Positions 26,987 through 35,476 of a stretch of 64,000 nt of DNA are shown piece by piece. Position 1 is the first letter of the stretch. Each line of letters opens with the position of its first letter. The stretch is from assembly GCA_002452095.1 (NCBI GenBank), contig DKEG01000037.1, positions 1 to 64,000 of the forward strand, written 5' to 3'. The notes beneath the pieces are model-generated. The model was given only the letters and a program-made list of their open reading frames with translations. It did no database searches and was not told the origin of the DNA. Source of the stretch: Bacteroidales bacterium UBA6828. Its GTDB lineage: Bacteria > Bacteroidota > Bacteroidia > Bacteroidales > Paludibacteraceae. Made by a program: the position numbers and the translations under genes.

Positions 26987-27901
26987 TTATTGCAGCGTTG
27001 TTGCAAAAGTACGAACAGCCTCAAACCAACTCTCATCGGTAGGCATACGCTTTTCGCCGTCCGACCACTCGCTCCAGCATGCACCGAAATAGTAGGTCAG
27101 TGTGTCGCCTACGTGGTATTCGCGCAGCGAGAGCAGACTGCCGTCCAATATCTCCTGACGGGTAGCACCCGGGGTGATAACCGCTACATAATCACGTCCC
27201 TGCGATGTCGAACCGTTGTAGTCGTAGTTCTTCTGCGCAGCCTGTTTGTCCGACAATGCGTCTTCAGCATAAGCCACCGCCCCGCATTTCGCACATTGCA
27301 TTACGTGGTCTATCGTATCGTGCAGGTAGATACCACCGCCCACGTAGAGTTGCGGCAAGCGTATCTTGGTACGGCAATTCACTACCACATCGGCACGGTT
27401 GAGCAGTTTCCCCGCCTCGGCGGTGACAGTAATAGTGCCGTCCATAATCTGGTCGCAAACCAACAGACTGTCATACGTCAGTTTGAAAGCAAACTTGTCC
27501 GGTGTCTGTTCCAATATCTCCCACGAAGAATACGGGCCTCCTACATAGAGCGTGCTGTCCGCTACGATAGCAAGTCCGCCACAGCCCACGGTATGTGCCA
27601 CCTTGTAGCAATCAAGTCCTTTCCCGTAGTTGATATGGTATGGCAAACCGAGAACGTGTTCCCGATAGTAAAAACTGTCCACCACCAATTCCGGCGTTGC
27701 TTTGAGCCACAGATCCACCCCGTTAGAAGGGTTCTCCGGCAGCAGAGCCGGTCCGTACATACGGAATGCCGCATACTCGTTCTCCCAGGCAAAATCGTCC
27801 TTGCGCTCCGGCACATAACGCCCATAGACACGCGTCTGCTGCGTCGGCTGACAAGCAGCCAACACAAACAGACAAACCATAAAATAGAGGTACTTCCTCA
27901 T
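26987..27901 (-). CDS. DUF4861 lipoprotein, pectin-pathway associated
   Basis: 304 residues. A lipoprotein signal with lipobox LAAC places it in an envelope membrane. The body matches DUF4861: RYVPERKDDFAWENEYAAFRMYGPAL, then GVDLWLKATPELVVDSFY, then YHINYGKGLDCYKVAHTVGCGG. Members are often encoded with unsaturated-uronate hydrolases and kdu genes in pectin or alginate loci. The reaction is not established to my knowledge. It lies directly after kduD, separated only by a heptamer array. Confidence 0.85.
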   Translation of the reverse strand: MRKYLYFMVCLFVLAACQPTQQTRVYGRYVPERKDDFAWENEYAAFRMYGPALLPENPSNGVDLWLKATPELVVDSFYYREHVLGLPYHINYGKGLDCYKVAHTVGCGGLAIVADSTLYVGGPYSSWEILEQTPDKFAFKLTYDSLLVCDQIMDGTITVTAEAGKLLNRADVVVNCRTKIRLPQLYVGGGIYLHDTIDHVMQCAKCGAVAYAEDALSDKQAAQKNYDYNGSTSQGRDYVAVITPGATRQEILDGSLLSLREYHVGDTLTYYFGACWSEWSDGEKRMPTDESWFEAVRTFATTLQ

Positions 27902-27936
27902 AATTACAAATTACAAATTACAAATTGCTAATTATT
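27902..27936. repeat. Heptamer tandem array
   Basis: AATTACA three times, then AATTGCT and AATTATT. It fills the whole gap between kduD and the DUF4861 gene and supplies the kduD stop codon. Confidence 0.8.
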
Positions 27937-28735
27937 CCGGCTGTTTGCCTATATAAGCAAGAATTCCACCGTCCACGTAAAGAATATGCCCGTTCACTGC
28001 GTCCGAAGCGTGCGAAGCCAGGAATACTGCCGGACCGCCCAACTCGCTCGGCTCCAACCAGCGGCCTGCAGGGGTCTTGGCGCAGATAAATTTGTCAAAC
28101 GGATGACGGCTGCCATCGGGTTGTCTCTCACGCAGCGGAGCCGTTTGCGGAGTAGCAATGTAGCCCGGACCGATACCGTTGCACTGGATATTGTATGATC
28201 CGTATTCGGAGCAGATGTTGCGGGTCAGCATCTTCAGTCCGCCCTTGGCTGCGGCATAAGCACTGACCGTCTCGCGCCCCAGTTCCGACATCATAGAGCA
28301 GATATTGATAATCTTGCCCTCACGGCGCTCCATCATCTCCGGCAATACGGCGGAACTGACAATAAACGGTGCTACCAGATCTACGTCAATCACCTGTTGG
28401 AAGTCGGCACGCTTCATCTCGTGCATCGGAATACGCTTGATGATACCCGCGTTGTTTACGAGAATATCAATCTGCCCTACCTCTTTGTGTATTTGTTCTA
28501 CCAGGGCTTTTACATCGTCCTCTTTCGTAACATCGCATACGTATCCTTTCACATTGGTGATACCCGCATCGGCGTAGTTCTTCAGTCCGCGCTCAAGAGC
28601 CGCCTCGTTGATGTCATTGAAGATGATATTTTTAATACCTGCCTCAACAAACGCTTTGGCGATGTTGAAACCAATACCGTAAGACGCACCCGTAATCCAG
28701 GCGTTCTTGCCTTCGAGAGAAAATAGATTGTTCAT
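27932..28735 (-). CDS. kduD: 2-dehydro-3-deoxy-D-gluconate 5-dehydrogenase KduD
   Basis: 267 residues from the ATG at 28735, where MNNLFSLEGKNAWITGAS matches family starts; an upstream in-frame ATG at 28786 would add 17 unlikely residues. Short-chain dehydrogenase with the NAD(P) loop GASYGIG at 16-22, NNAG, the catalytic Ser region, and YAAAKGG (Tyr-x-x-x-Lys). It interconverts 3-deoxy-D-glycero-2,5-hexodiulosonate and 2-keto-3-deoxygluconate (KDG) in pectin breakdown. It follows kduI in the same direction. Confidence 0.92.
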   Translation of the reverse strand: MNNLFSLEGKNAWITGASYGIGFNIAKAFVEAGIKNIIFNDINEAALERGLKNYADAGITNVKGYVCDVTKEDDVKALVEQIHKEVGQIDILVNNAGIIKRIPMHEMKRADFQQVIDVDLVAPFIVSSAVLPEMMERREGKIINICSMMSELGRETVSAYAAAKGGLKMLTRNICSEYGSYNIQCNGIGPGYIATPQTAPLRERQPDGSRHPFDKFICAKTPAGRWLEPSELGGPAVFLASHASDAVNGHILYVDGGILAYIGKQPE

Positions 28736-28809
28736 TGTTGTATGATTTTGTTTGTGGTTAGTTATATCTTGGTTATAGGATAGCACATTTTTGTGCTATT
28801 GGTTAAATG

Positions 28810-29655
28810 TTATCTCAAGTCGGTTATTTTGCTGAAATCCTGGTCTCCGTAATCGAGGTTCTCGCCTGCCATACCCCAGATAAATGTATAGTTGTGTGTG
28901 GCGGCGGCACTATGAATCGACCATTCGGGCGAGAGAACGGCTTGGTTGCCTCGCATCCATATATGGCGGGTCTCGTTCACTTCACCCATAAAGTGGCAGA
29001 TAGCCTGGTCTTCCGGCAGTTCGAAATAGAAATATGCTTCCATACGGCGGTTGTGAACATGTGCCGGCATTGTGTTCCATACGCTGCCCGGTGCCAGTTC
29101 GGTCATACCCATCTGCAGTTGGCAGGTCGGCAGCACCTGATTGACAATCATCTTGTTAATATCACGCTCGTTGGACATCTCAAGACTCCCCATATGTGCC
29201 ACTACGGCATCCGCCTTTGTAACCTTTTTATCGGGATAGGTGGCATGTGCGGTAGCAGAAAGAAAATAGAAGAGTGCAGGGCTATTGCTGTCTGCCGACT
29301 CAAACGATACTTGGCGGTCACCGCGCCCGAGATACAACGCCTCTTTGTACCCGAGTTCAAATGTCTTGTCGCCCACATGTACCAAGCCTTTCCCTTGTCC
29401 CACATTGTAGATACCCATCTCGCGGCGGGTCAGGAAATAGGGGGCTTTCAGCGGGTCTATCGCCTCCAATGGCAGTACCTCGCCCACGGGCATTGCACCG
29501 CCTACCACCATACGGTCGTACATCGAATAAACCATATTCACCTCGTTGGGGGCAAATACACGCTCAATCAGAAAGTCCTTGCGCAAACGCTCTGTGTCGT
29601 AACTTTTCGCATCAACAGGATTTGCTGCATAACGAATCTCGTAGTTAGTTTTCAT
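28810..29655 (-). CDS. kduI: 5-keto-4-deoxyuronate isomerase KduI
   Basis: 281 residues, full length. Cupin-like zinc isomerase: PAHVHNRRMEAYFYFELP carries the His/Glu metal ligands, and the downstream SPEWSIHSAAATHNYTFIWGMAGEN is characteristic. It converts 5-keto-4-deoxyuronate, released from oligogalacturonates, to the substrate of KduD. It lies 42 nt after the PorT-like gene and 74 nt before kduD. No polysaccharide lyase, hydrolase or SusC/D pair is nearby. Confidence 0.95.
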   Translation of the reverse strand: MKTNYEIRYAANPVDAKSYDTERLRKDFLIERVFAPNEVNMVYSMYDRMVVGGAMPVGEVLPLEAIDPLKAPYFLTRREMGIYNVGQGKGLVHVGDKTFELGYKEALYLGRGDRQVSFESADSNSPALFYFLSATAHATYPDKKVTKADAVVAHMGSLEMSNERDINKMIVNQVLPTCQLQMGMTELAPGSVWNTMPAHVHNRRMEAYFYFELPEDQAICHFMGEVNETRHIWMRGNQAVLSPEWSIHSAAATHNYTFIWGMAGENLDYGDQDFSKITDLR

Positions 29656-29697
29656 TGTATTGTAGTTTTAGTAGTTGTTGTATCCTATATCTCTCTG

Positions 29698-30423
29698 CTA
29701 TTTCTCCGCTTTCAATGGTATCCACCCGCCGGGTAACTGCTGTTTTTTGCAGGGACGTATCTCCCATAGCCATGCCAGATTGATACTCAGGTTCATCGAG
29801 TTCGACTGTGAGAAATAGTCTGTGGCAGAACTTGCAAAGATTGTGCCGAGGCTGTAGTTGAACCGTGCTTCTATCTGGTACAGTCCCGCTTTCTTCGAGC
29901 GGTAGTATATTCCCAATCCGCCTGCTACCCCCCAGTCGAATGACTTGTCCGGCGGGGCGTACTGATGGACGGACTCTGTTTGGCGTACACCGCTCCCCAT
30001 ATCATCATAGACGCAGTAGCCTATTTGCGGGCCGAGATTGACAAACCCGCGGAATGACTGACTGCCGAAATAGATATGCATCAGGAATGGCAGTTCTATA
30101 TAATGTAGTGCACGTGTGTATGCACCATCGGTGTTGGCTTCGCGCCACCCGCGTTGCATATAGTTGAGTTCCACCTGTACGGCGCAGCATTTCTGTGCGC
30201 TGTAGCGGAATACCAGTCCCCCGTTTCCGCCGAGTACTACCGCTCCTGTAACAGGCGACATATTGGGCACCGTAGGCGAGAACTGCACCGTGGACGCTAT
30301 CACGCCGCCGTGTAACCCCACATACATCTCAGGTACGCGCAGGCGCGGTTGGGCAAGTGCGGGCATTGCCAATAGGCAAAGCATTGCACTCAACAGGGCA
30401 ATATATCTTGCTGCCGTTCTCAA
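29698..30423 (-). CDS. PorT-like outer-membrane beta-barrel protein
   Basis: 241 residues with a signal peptide ending at PALAQ. The body alternates hydrophobic and polar residues as in an eight-stranded barrel: MYVGLHGGVIAST, AVQVELNYMQRGWRE, YIELPFLMHIYF, FVNLGPQIGYCVYDD, and FDWGVAGGLGIYYR. This matches the outer-membrane beta-barrel family (OMP_b-brl_2) that includes PorT of T9SS, but most members are not PorT. It overlaps the upstream LysM gene by 4 nt. Confidence 0.78.
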   Translation of the reverse strand: MRTAARYIALLSAMLCLLAMPALAQPRLRVPEMYVGLHGGVIASTVQFSPTVPNMSPVTGAVVLGGNGGLVFRYSAQKCCAVQVELNYMQRGWREANTDGAYTRALHYIELPFLMHIYFGSQSFRGFVNLGPQIGYCVYDDMGSGVRQTESVHQYAPPDKSFDWGVAGGLGIYYRSKKAGLYQIEARFNYSLGTIFASSATDYFSQSNSMNLSINLAWLWEIRPCKKQQLPGGWIPLKAEK

Positions 30424-31823
30424 GGGTTGATACGTTGTATCTCAATGTGTGTATTGACTAATCCGCCTCCGTCGGTTATATGCTCAAAGTGAATATCTGA
30501 CTGCAGGCCGTGATACTCCGTACCTTGCAGGTAAGCAAACAGTTCTTTCATCAGGTCATAGCCGAGCAAGTCGAACCGCGGTGTATCTGTAGCGTGTTCG
30601 TGTCCGAAATAGCGTTGATAGTCCTCCTCGTACAGGGCATTATCAGATATGGTTTGCTTGAAGATAGAGGTGTATATCTGCGGCAGCGGGATATTCTCTT
30701 TGCTCCACGAGTACTTGCTGTAGAGGGTTATCTGCCGGTTGCCTGCGGCTTTTTGCACACGGGGCATCAGCACTTGGATATTGCTGTATTTCTCGGTATT
30801 GAAGATGAGTATATTCTCTACATCCGGGCGTAATGCAGTAGCCAACGAATCGTTGAGTATATCGCGTATAGAGGTGGTGGCAGTGGGAATATCACGTGCG
30901 GCTATCTCTTTGCGCAGCAGGCGGATGCTTTGCGGAATATCCGCCTCTTTGGCATCAATCAGGACACAATTTACTTTCTCTTTGTGCTGCTCAAGCCATT
31001 TTGCCATGGCTTGTGCCTCCTGTTGGCGCGAGGGGTTGAACTGGAGGATATACGGGTTGGTCTCTATCCCCTCGATATGATCCACAAACGGGGCGAGGAC
31101 AGGCACGTGTTTCTCTTTTGCCCATTCGCCGACCTGCATCAGTTGCATAGGATATGCCAAACCGAGTATGGCATCCACGCCCTCCAAACGACCGCTGTCT
31201 ATCAGTTGGCGCACACGTGAGTCCGATTTCTCGGTGTCGTACACATCTATTATAAAACGGGTACTATCGTTTTGCATTTCGCGTACAGCCAGCAATACGC
31301 CTTCATAGAAATCAACAAAGCGATCCATATTCCTGTCGCGCTTGGTATTGCGTGCTTGGAACGGCAGCATCAATGCAATATGTATAGCCGACGAATCGGT
31401 CTGCAGCGAATCGGTTTGCAGCGACACGGTGTCGGCAGGTATGAAGTTGGCAGGTATGGTGTCTTCGTGTATTTCTTCCAATACCAATACAGGCTTATTC
31501 TCTTTTGCAGGCAGCGTTACCGGTATGGCGGGTTCTGATGAGTGTTTTACTATGGGTACGGTCTTTCCTGCTACGGGTATATAGAGTGTCTCGCCGTAGT
31601 GCAGACCGCGCTCTTTCAGTTCAGGGTTCCAACGGATAATATCCTCCTGACTGACGCTGAAATTGACGCTGATACGGTATAGACCGATACTTTTCTCCAC
31701 TTCGTAGCGATAGACAGCCTGTCCATTTATGGTGTCTATGGGATAGGGCAGGAGCAACTCCTGTGCTGTGGCGATGCACCACTGCGCAAGCAAGAGAGCG
31801 AATACAAGGAGTCCTTTTTTCAT
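30420..31823 (-). CDS. LysM protein with periplasmic-binding-protein fold
   Basis: 467 residues from the ATG at 31823, which gives a proper signal peptide (MKKGLLVFALLLAQWCIATAQ). The first domain is a LysM-like repeat (YRYEVEKSIGLYRISVNFSV, with YGETLYIPV). After a linker, from about residue 148, comes a type I binding fold: IHIALMLPFQ, FYEGVLLAVREMQ, VDAILGLAYP, VPVLAPF. This resembles amino-acid-binding proteins and LpoA. The ligand is unknown; a cell-wall sensing or scaffold role is plausible. It begins 4 nt after the GldG-like gene and overlaps the PorT-like gene. Confidence 0.82.
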   Translation of the reverse strand: MKKGLLVFALLLAQWCIATAQELLLPYPIDTINGQAVYRYEVEKSIGLYRISVNFSVSQEDIIRWNPELKERGLHYGETLYIPVAGKTVPIVKHSSEPAIPVTLPAKENKPVLVLEEIHEDTIPANFIPADTVSLQTDSLQTDSSAIHIALMLPFQARNTKRDRNMDRFVDFYEGVLLAVREMQNDSTRFIIDVYDTEKSDSRVRQLIDSGRLEGVDAILGLAYPMQLMQVGEWAKEKHVPVLAPFVDHIEGIETNPYILQFNPSRQQEAQAMAKWLEQHKEKVNCVLIDAKEADIPQSIRLLRKEIAARDIPTATTSIRDILNDSLATALRPDVENILIFNTEKYSNIQVLMPRVQKAAGNRQITLYSKYSWSKENIPLPQIYTSIFKQTISDNALYEEDYQRYFGHEHATDTPRFDLLGYDLMKELFAYLQGTEYHGLQSDIHFEHITDGGGLVNTHIEIQRINP

Positions 31824-31827
31824 AGTC

Positions 31828-33444
31828 TTATTTTGCGTATTTTCTACGGCGCACAAGCAGGGACACAATCCCCACCAATGCCAACAGCAGAATAGGTGTT
31901 ACGATACTGATAATCTGTATTTTGGTGCGCTCATCGTGCGCACGTTTGTCGTTGAGCAGGCGCAGAGCGACCGTTTTCTCGCGCAGGGCAATCAGTCCTT
32001 CGTCATCGGCGAGATACAGCACCGCATTGGTAAGGAAATCACGGTTGCCGAACTGCATACCCGAATAGCGGTCGTAGCCGACAGGCAGTGCCTTCCCCTG
32101 TTGGACCTCGTTGCGGATGATACTGCCCGAAGCGACTACCACCTGACGGGTCGGCACACTTTTGGCGAGCATTGCCTCGGCGGTCTGTATGCCTTCCGGT
32201 ACCATACGGTGTGCAAAGACCGACTCGAATTCGCCTTCCAAAGCAAACGCCACGGGGATGAACTGGTACTTGAAAGTCTGCATATCGGGGTTGATGTCCG
32301 TCAGATCCACTTCGGCAGGCGTGGCGATAAGCCGGCTGGCGGAGGAGGTTGCCAACAAAACGTCTTTGCGTATGCCGTCTTCTCCGCCGACAATGTCTAT
32401 AGGCGAGGCAAAGGTGCAACTGACCTGTGCCACATTGCGCGTGATGGGCGACACCTGCGAGGTGAGCAGCAGCGGCGCATAGTACCACGGCATAGGTTGC
32501 AGGTTGGGGTTCTGCGGGTCGGACGATACGTTTACCGGTATGGGCAGACACTGCACGTCTTGCACCAATGCGGGATTGATACGGACGCCGTAGCGGAAAA
32601 GCATATCCGTTAGGTTGAGGTCCAACGGCAGTACGGGCGTAAAGCCCTCGTCGGCAAGCACCTGATTAGAGAAGCGCACTCCGTTGAGTACCCACAGGAT
32701 ACGTCCGCCGTGCATAAGGTATTGGTCGAGGATATACTTGTCGGCATCGGAGAAACTGCCTTGCGGGTCGGCGATGATGACCACTTTGTAAGGGTCGAGA
32801 ATATGCGGATCATCTCCCAATACACCGCGATCTATCCGGAAATATCGGCTGAGCGATGTACTGATGTCGAATACGTTTTCTTCGGGCAGTTCGCCGTGTC
32901 CCTCGATGAATGCCACGCGCGGAGCCTCGTTTTGCAACAGCCCGTGGATAGCCTCGGCGAAAGCGTATTCGAGGTTTTCGATACTGATATTCAGATTTTC
33001 CTCGCCCGACATTCCGCGGTTGTTTTGCAGCAACGACACGACTGTGCTGCGATTGCCGTAACGTATGCCTGCGTACGGATAGACGGTAGTCTGTGCGGTC
33101 TTGCCGTCTTTTTGTCGCTCGTGGATAATGATAGGGTTGAGTTGCGGGGGTATTTTCTCCGTTTCGGCATCGAATGTACGGCAATCCACTCGGGCATAGA
33201 CGCCAAGTTCCTCCACCAGTTCCTCGGTAGCGGTTTTCAGGCGTCGGAAACCCGAGTTGAGATCCCCCGTGAGATAGAGCGTCACCTCAAGCGGTTGCTC
33301 CAGTGCCGAGAGCAGTTGCTTGGTGGGTTGGCTGAGGCTGTAGCGGTGGTCGTCGGTCATATCCCGGCGCACCACGCAGAAATGTACTGCCACATTGAGC
33401 AGTACAATTCCCAGGATTGCTATGAGCCAACCGAAACGCTTCAT
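31828..33444 (-). CDS. GldG-like ABC-transporter-associated protein
   Basis: 538 residues. An N-terminal helix (about 5-25), then RYSLSQPTKQLLSALEQPLEVTLYLTGDLNSGFRRL, matches the GldG/ABC_transp_aux family. The periplasmic part continues to a C-terminal helix (about 509-530) followed by RRRKYAK. In gliding Flavobacteria GldG works with GldF and GldA. Non-gliding Bacteroidales also keep such proteins and the function there is unclear. No gldF or gldA is adjacent in this window. The start at 33444 lies beside a 21-bp direct repeat. Confidence 0.85.
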   Translation of the reverse strand: MKRFGWLIAILGIVLLNVAVHFCVVRRDMTDDHRYSLSQPTKQLLSALEQPLEVTLYLTGDLNSGFRRLKTATEELVEELGVYARVDCRTFDAETEKIPPQLNPIIIHERQKDGKTAQTTVYPYAGIRYGNRSTVVSLLQNNRGMSGEENLNISIENLEYAFAEAIHGLLQNEAPRVAFIEGHGELPEENVFDISTSLSRYFRIDRGVLGDDPHILDPYKVVIIADPQGSFSDADKYILDQYLMHGGRILWVLNGVRFSNQVLADEGFTPVLPLDLNLTDMLFRYGVRINPALVQDVQCLPIPVNVSSDPQNPNLQPMPWYYAPLLLTSQVSPITRNVAQVSCTFASPIDIVGGEDGIRKDVLLATSSASRLIATPAEVDLTDINPDMQTFKYQFIPVAFALEGEFESVFAHRMVPEGIQTAEAMLAKSVPTRQVVVASGSIIRNEVQQGKALPVGYDRYSGMQFGNRDFLTNAVLYLADDEGLIALREKTVALRLLNDKRAHDERTKIQIISIVTPILLLALVGIVSLLVRRRKYAK

Positions 33445-33473
33445 TCTTAATAATCGTACATTTTTATCCCAAG

Positions 33474-33505
33474 CCTATCCACCCGACATCCACCCGACAT
33501 CCGCC
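33474..33505. repeat. 11-bp tandem array
   Basis: On the minus strand the units read GGCGGATGTC, GGGTGGATGTC and GGGTGGATAGG. It is the same family as 5438 and 26768. Confidence 0.7.
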
Positions 33506-33513
33506 TTACTTTT

Positions 33514-33548
33514 CAATGCACAATGCATCATACATAATGCGCAATGAA
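33514..33548. repeat. Heptamer tandem array
   Basis: CAATGCA, CAATGCA, TCATACA, TAATGCG and CAATGAA. The unit is the reverse-complement family of the ATTGTGC array inside lpxB. Confidence 0.75.
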
Positions 33549-33588
33549 TCTTAATAATCGTACATTTTTTGAAGGATGCCGACAGACG

Positions 33589-35349
33589 TTATTTCTTCAG
33601 TTGGTTGAAGACGTCCTCGTTGATGACCACCTTGTATTTTGCCTTGAGGGCTTTGAGCCATTCTTGTTCGAGATAGTCCTGGTAGTCGGTGGTAACTTTG
33701 CCGCGCTCATCGGTATATTCCTCTGGGGCTTTCAGCACTTTGCCTACGCAGAATACGTACGGGAACTCCTCCGAGGGGGTATATTCTGCCTTTTTGTCTT
33801 TGAAACCGTATTTGTCCACTGCGGGGTTCTGCCCTTGCTCCCACAGACCATGGTTGAACTTGATATACGTTACACTGTCGAGATTCAGGCGATGGTTGAG
33901 ATAACTCTCCACCGAGTCTTTGTCGGAGTTTTTGATGATAGATTTCGCCGCTTTCATCGTGTTTTTGTCTTTGCAATAGACCACAAACCCTTTGTAACGG
34001 GGTGCGTCCCAAGTATAGTCTTTTTTGTGGGTGTTGAAGAAATTGGTCAAGCCGACGGTGTCTTTGCCTGCTTTGTCCCACACCTCGCGGAGCGATACCT
34101 CGAAGAGGAGAATACCGTCGTGGTACTCCTGTACAAGGTGGCGCAGGTCGTCATATTTGTCCTCAAGATGAGCATCGGCGTACGCACGCACCTCGGCATC
34201 GGTCAGACTGTCAGCGAGTTGGTACTCGGCACGGGTCTTGCGGATAAACGATTTGTCCGCCTCTTTGGCACGCTCGTCGCGTTTCACTTGCGTAAGGATC
34301 TGCTGGTACATACTGTCCAATGGTTGCACGCCGCGGCGGCCCTGCAGGTAGATGATATGCCAGCCGAAATCGCTCAGGAAAGGAAGGCTTATAGTACCGG
34401 GTTCCATACCGAAAGCCGTGTCCTCGAAAGGTTTGACCATCATACCTTTTCCGAACCAGCCGAGGTCGCCGCCGCGCATAGCCGAACCTTTGTCGTCTGA
34501 CAGTGTACGTGCCTGTTCGGCAAAATTACCGGTATTCACCACTTGGGCGATAGAGTCGATGATGCCCTTCATCACGGAGCGGATTGAGTCGTTGCCGCGC
34601 GGCACCATCTTCATAATATGCGAAGCGTGTACTTCCTCGTGCGGTCGCTCCTCCTCAACGAGGACGATATGGAAACCATAGGGGCTGCGGAAGACCTCGC
34701 TCACTTCGCCAACAGGGGTGTTGTACACTACTTCTTCCAACGAATAGACATAGCGGAAGGGAGTGATCCAACCGAGTTCTCCGCCGGTTTCCTGTACGCT
34801 GGGGTCGGTTGATACTTCGCGTGCCACTTCGCTGAAGTCTTCGGGTTTCTGCTGTACCATACGGCGGCCTTTCTTGATAGCCTTGCCGGTGGTAACACGC
34901 AGACGTGCATCGTTGATTTTTGCCAATGCTTCCTCTACCTGTGCTTCTTCTGCGCCGGCGGGGCATTGGATAGCGATATGGGCGGCACGACGGTCTCGCG
35001 AGATATGGTCGTAACTGAGGCGGACAAGGCTGTCCAACGCCTCGTTGTCCTGCATATACTTGGGCGTTGCTTGTGCGCGATAGCCTGCCAACTCCTTTTT
35101 GAAAGCCGCTGTGGTGTCGATACCCTGCGCCTCGGCTTCCGCTACCTTCAGTTTGAAATTGACGAACAGATCCAAATACTCGTCCATAGTCTTGGGGTCG
35201 AGCGTTGCTTCCCGGTTGTTTTTCTCGTAGATGTACATAAACTCCGATGCCATTACGGGTTTGCCGTCGATGGTCATCAGCACTTGGTCTTCCGCATTGA
35301 TGGTGATTGCCGCCATCAACGCTGCCACTGCAAAAATAGTCTTTTTCAT
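33589..35349 (-). CDS. Periplasmic peptidyl-prolyl isomerase (SurA/PpiC-like)
   Basis: 586 residues with a signal peptide ending at TINA. The N-terminal helical chaperone region is followed by two parvulin (PpiC) domains: one at about 118-232 (RAAHIAIQCP, GGELGWITPFRYVYSLEEVVYNTPVGEVSEVFRSPYGFHIVLVEE), and one at about 238-345 (ASHIMKMVPRG, GGDLGWFGKGMMVKPFEDTAF, FGWHIIYLQGRR). It should help fold outer-membrane proteins in the periplasm. It lies upstream of the GldG-like gene with a 144-bp repeat-filled gap and has its own promoter. Confidence 0.92.
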   Translation of the reverse strand: MKKTIFAVAALMAAITINAEDQVLMTIDGKPVMASEFMYIYEKNNREATLDPKTMDEYLDLFVNFKLKVAEAEAQGIDTTAAFKKELAGYRAQATPKYMQDNEALDSLVRLSYDHISRDRRAAHIAIQCPAGAEEAQVEEALAKINDARLRVTTGKAIKKGRRMVQQKPEDFSEVAREVSTDPSVQETGGELGWITPFRYVYSLEEVVYNTPVGEVSEVFRSPYGFHIVLVEEERPHEEVHASHIMKMVPRGNDSIRSVMKGIIDSIAQVVNTGNFAEQARTLSDDKGSAMRGGDLGWFGKGMMVKPFEDTAFGMEPGTISLPFLSDFGWHIIYLQGRRGVQPLDSMYQQILTQVKRDERAKEADKSFIRKTRAEYQLADSLTDAEVRAYADAHLEDKYDDLRHLVQEYHDGILLFEVSLREVWDKAGKDTVGLTNFFNTHKKDYTWDAPRYKGFVVYCKDKNTMKAAKSIIKNSDKDSVESYLNHRLNLDSVTYIKFNHGLWEQGQNPAVDKYGFKDKKAEYTPSEEFPYVFCVGKVLKAPEEYTDERGKVTTDYQDYLEQEWLKALKAKYKVVINEDVFNQLKK

Positions 35350-35407
35350 ATCGATAGATGTACTTATTATATTCTTTCGCCTGCTACGGCATACTATATC
35401 AAGCGTG

Positions 35408-35438
35408 CAAAGTTACGAATTTATTTTGTATTACACAA
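35408..35438 (-). promoter_or_regulatory. Promoter for the PpiC-type gene
   Basis: On the minus strand TTG (35438-35436) and TAACTTTG (35415-35408) with 20-bp spacing. It physically overlaps the divergent promoter at 35426-35455. Confidence 0.75.
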
Positions 35439-35455
35439 AAAAAAGCGTATCTTTG
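35426..35455 (+). promoter_or_regulatory. Promoter for the DHH phosphatase gene
   Basis: TTG at 35426-35428 and TATCTTTG at 35448-35455, spaced 19 bp and overlapping the opposing promoter. Confidence 0.72.
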
Positions 35456-35476
35456 CCGAAAAATACAAGACCGAAT

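Larger units (their letters stand above)
33445..33569. repeat. Pair of 21-bp direct repeats flanking short tandem arrays
   Basis: Copies at 33445-33465 and 33549-33569, each containing CTTAATAATCGTACATTTTT. Between them lie an 11-bp array (33474-33505) and a heptamer array (33514-33548). The first copy touches the GldG-like start codon. Confidence 0.75.

Noticed and set aside
29698..30423. Firm identification as the T9SS component PorT
   Set aside because: The barrel family is large and the length alone does not separate PorT; no other T9SS core gene is adjacent.
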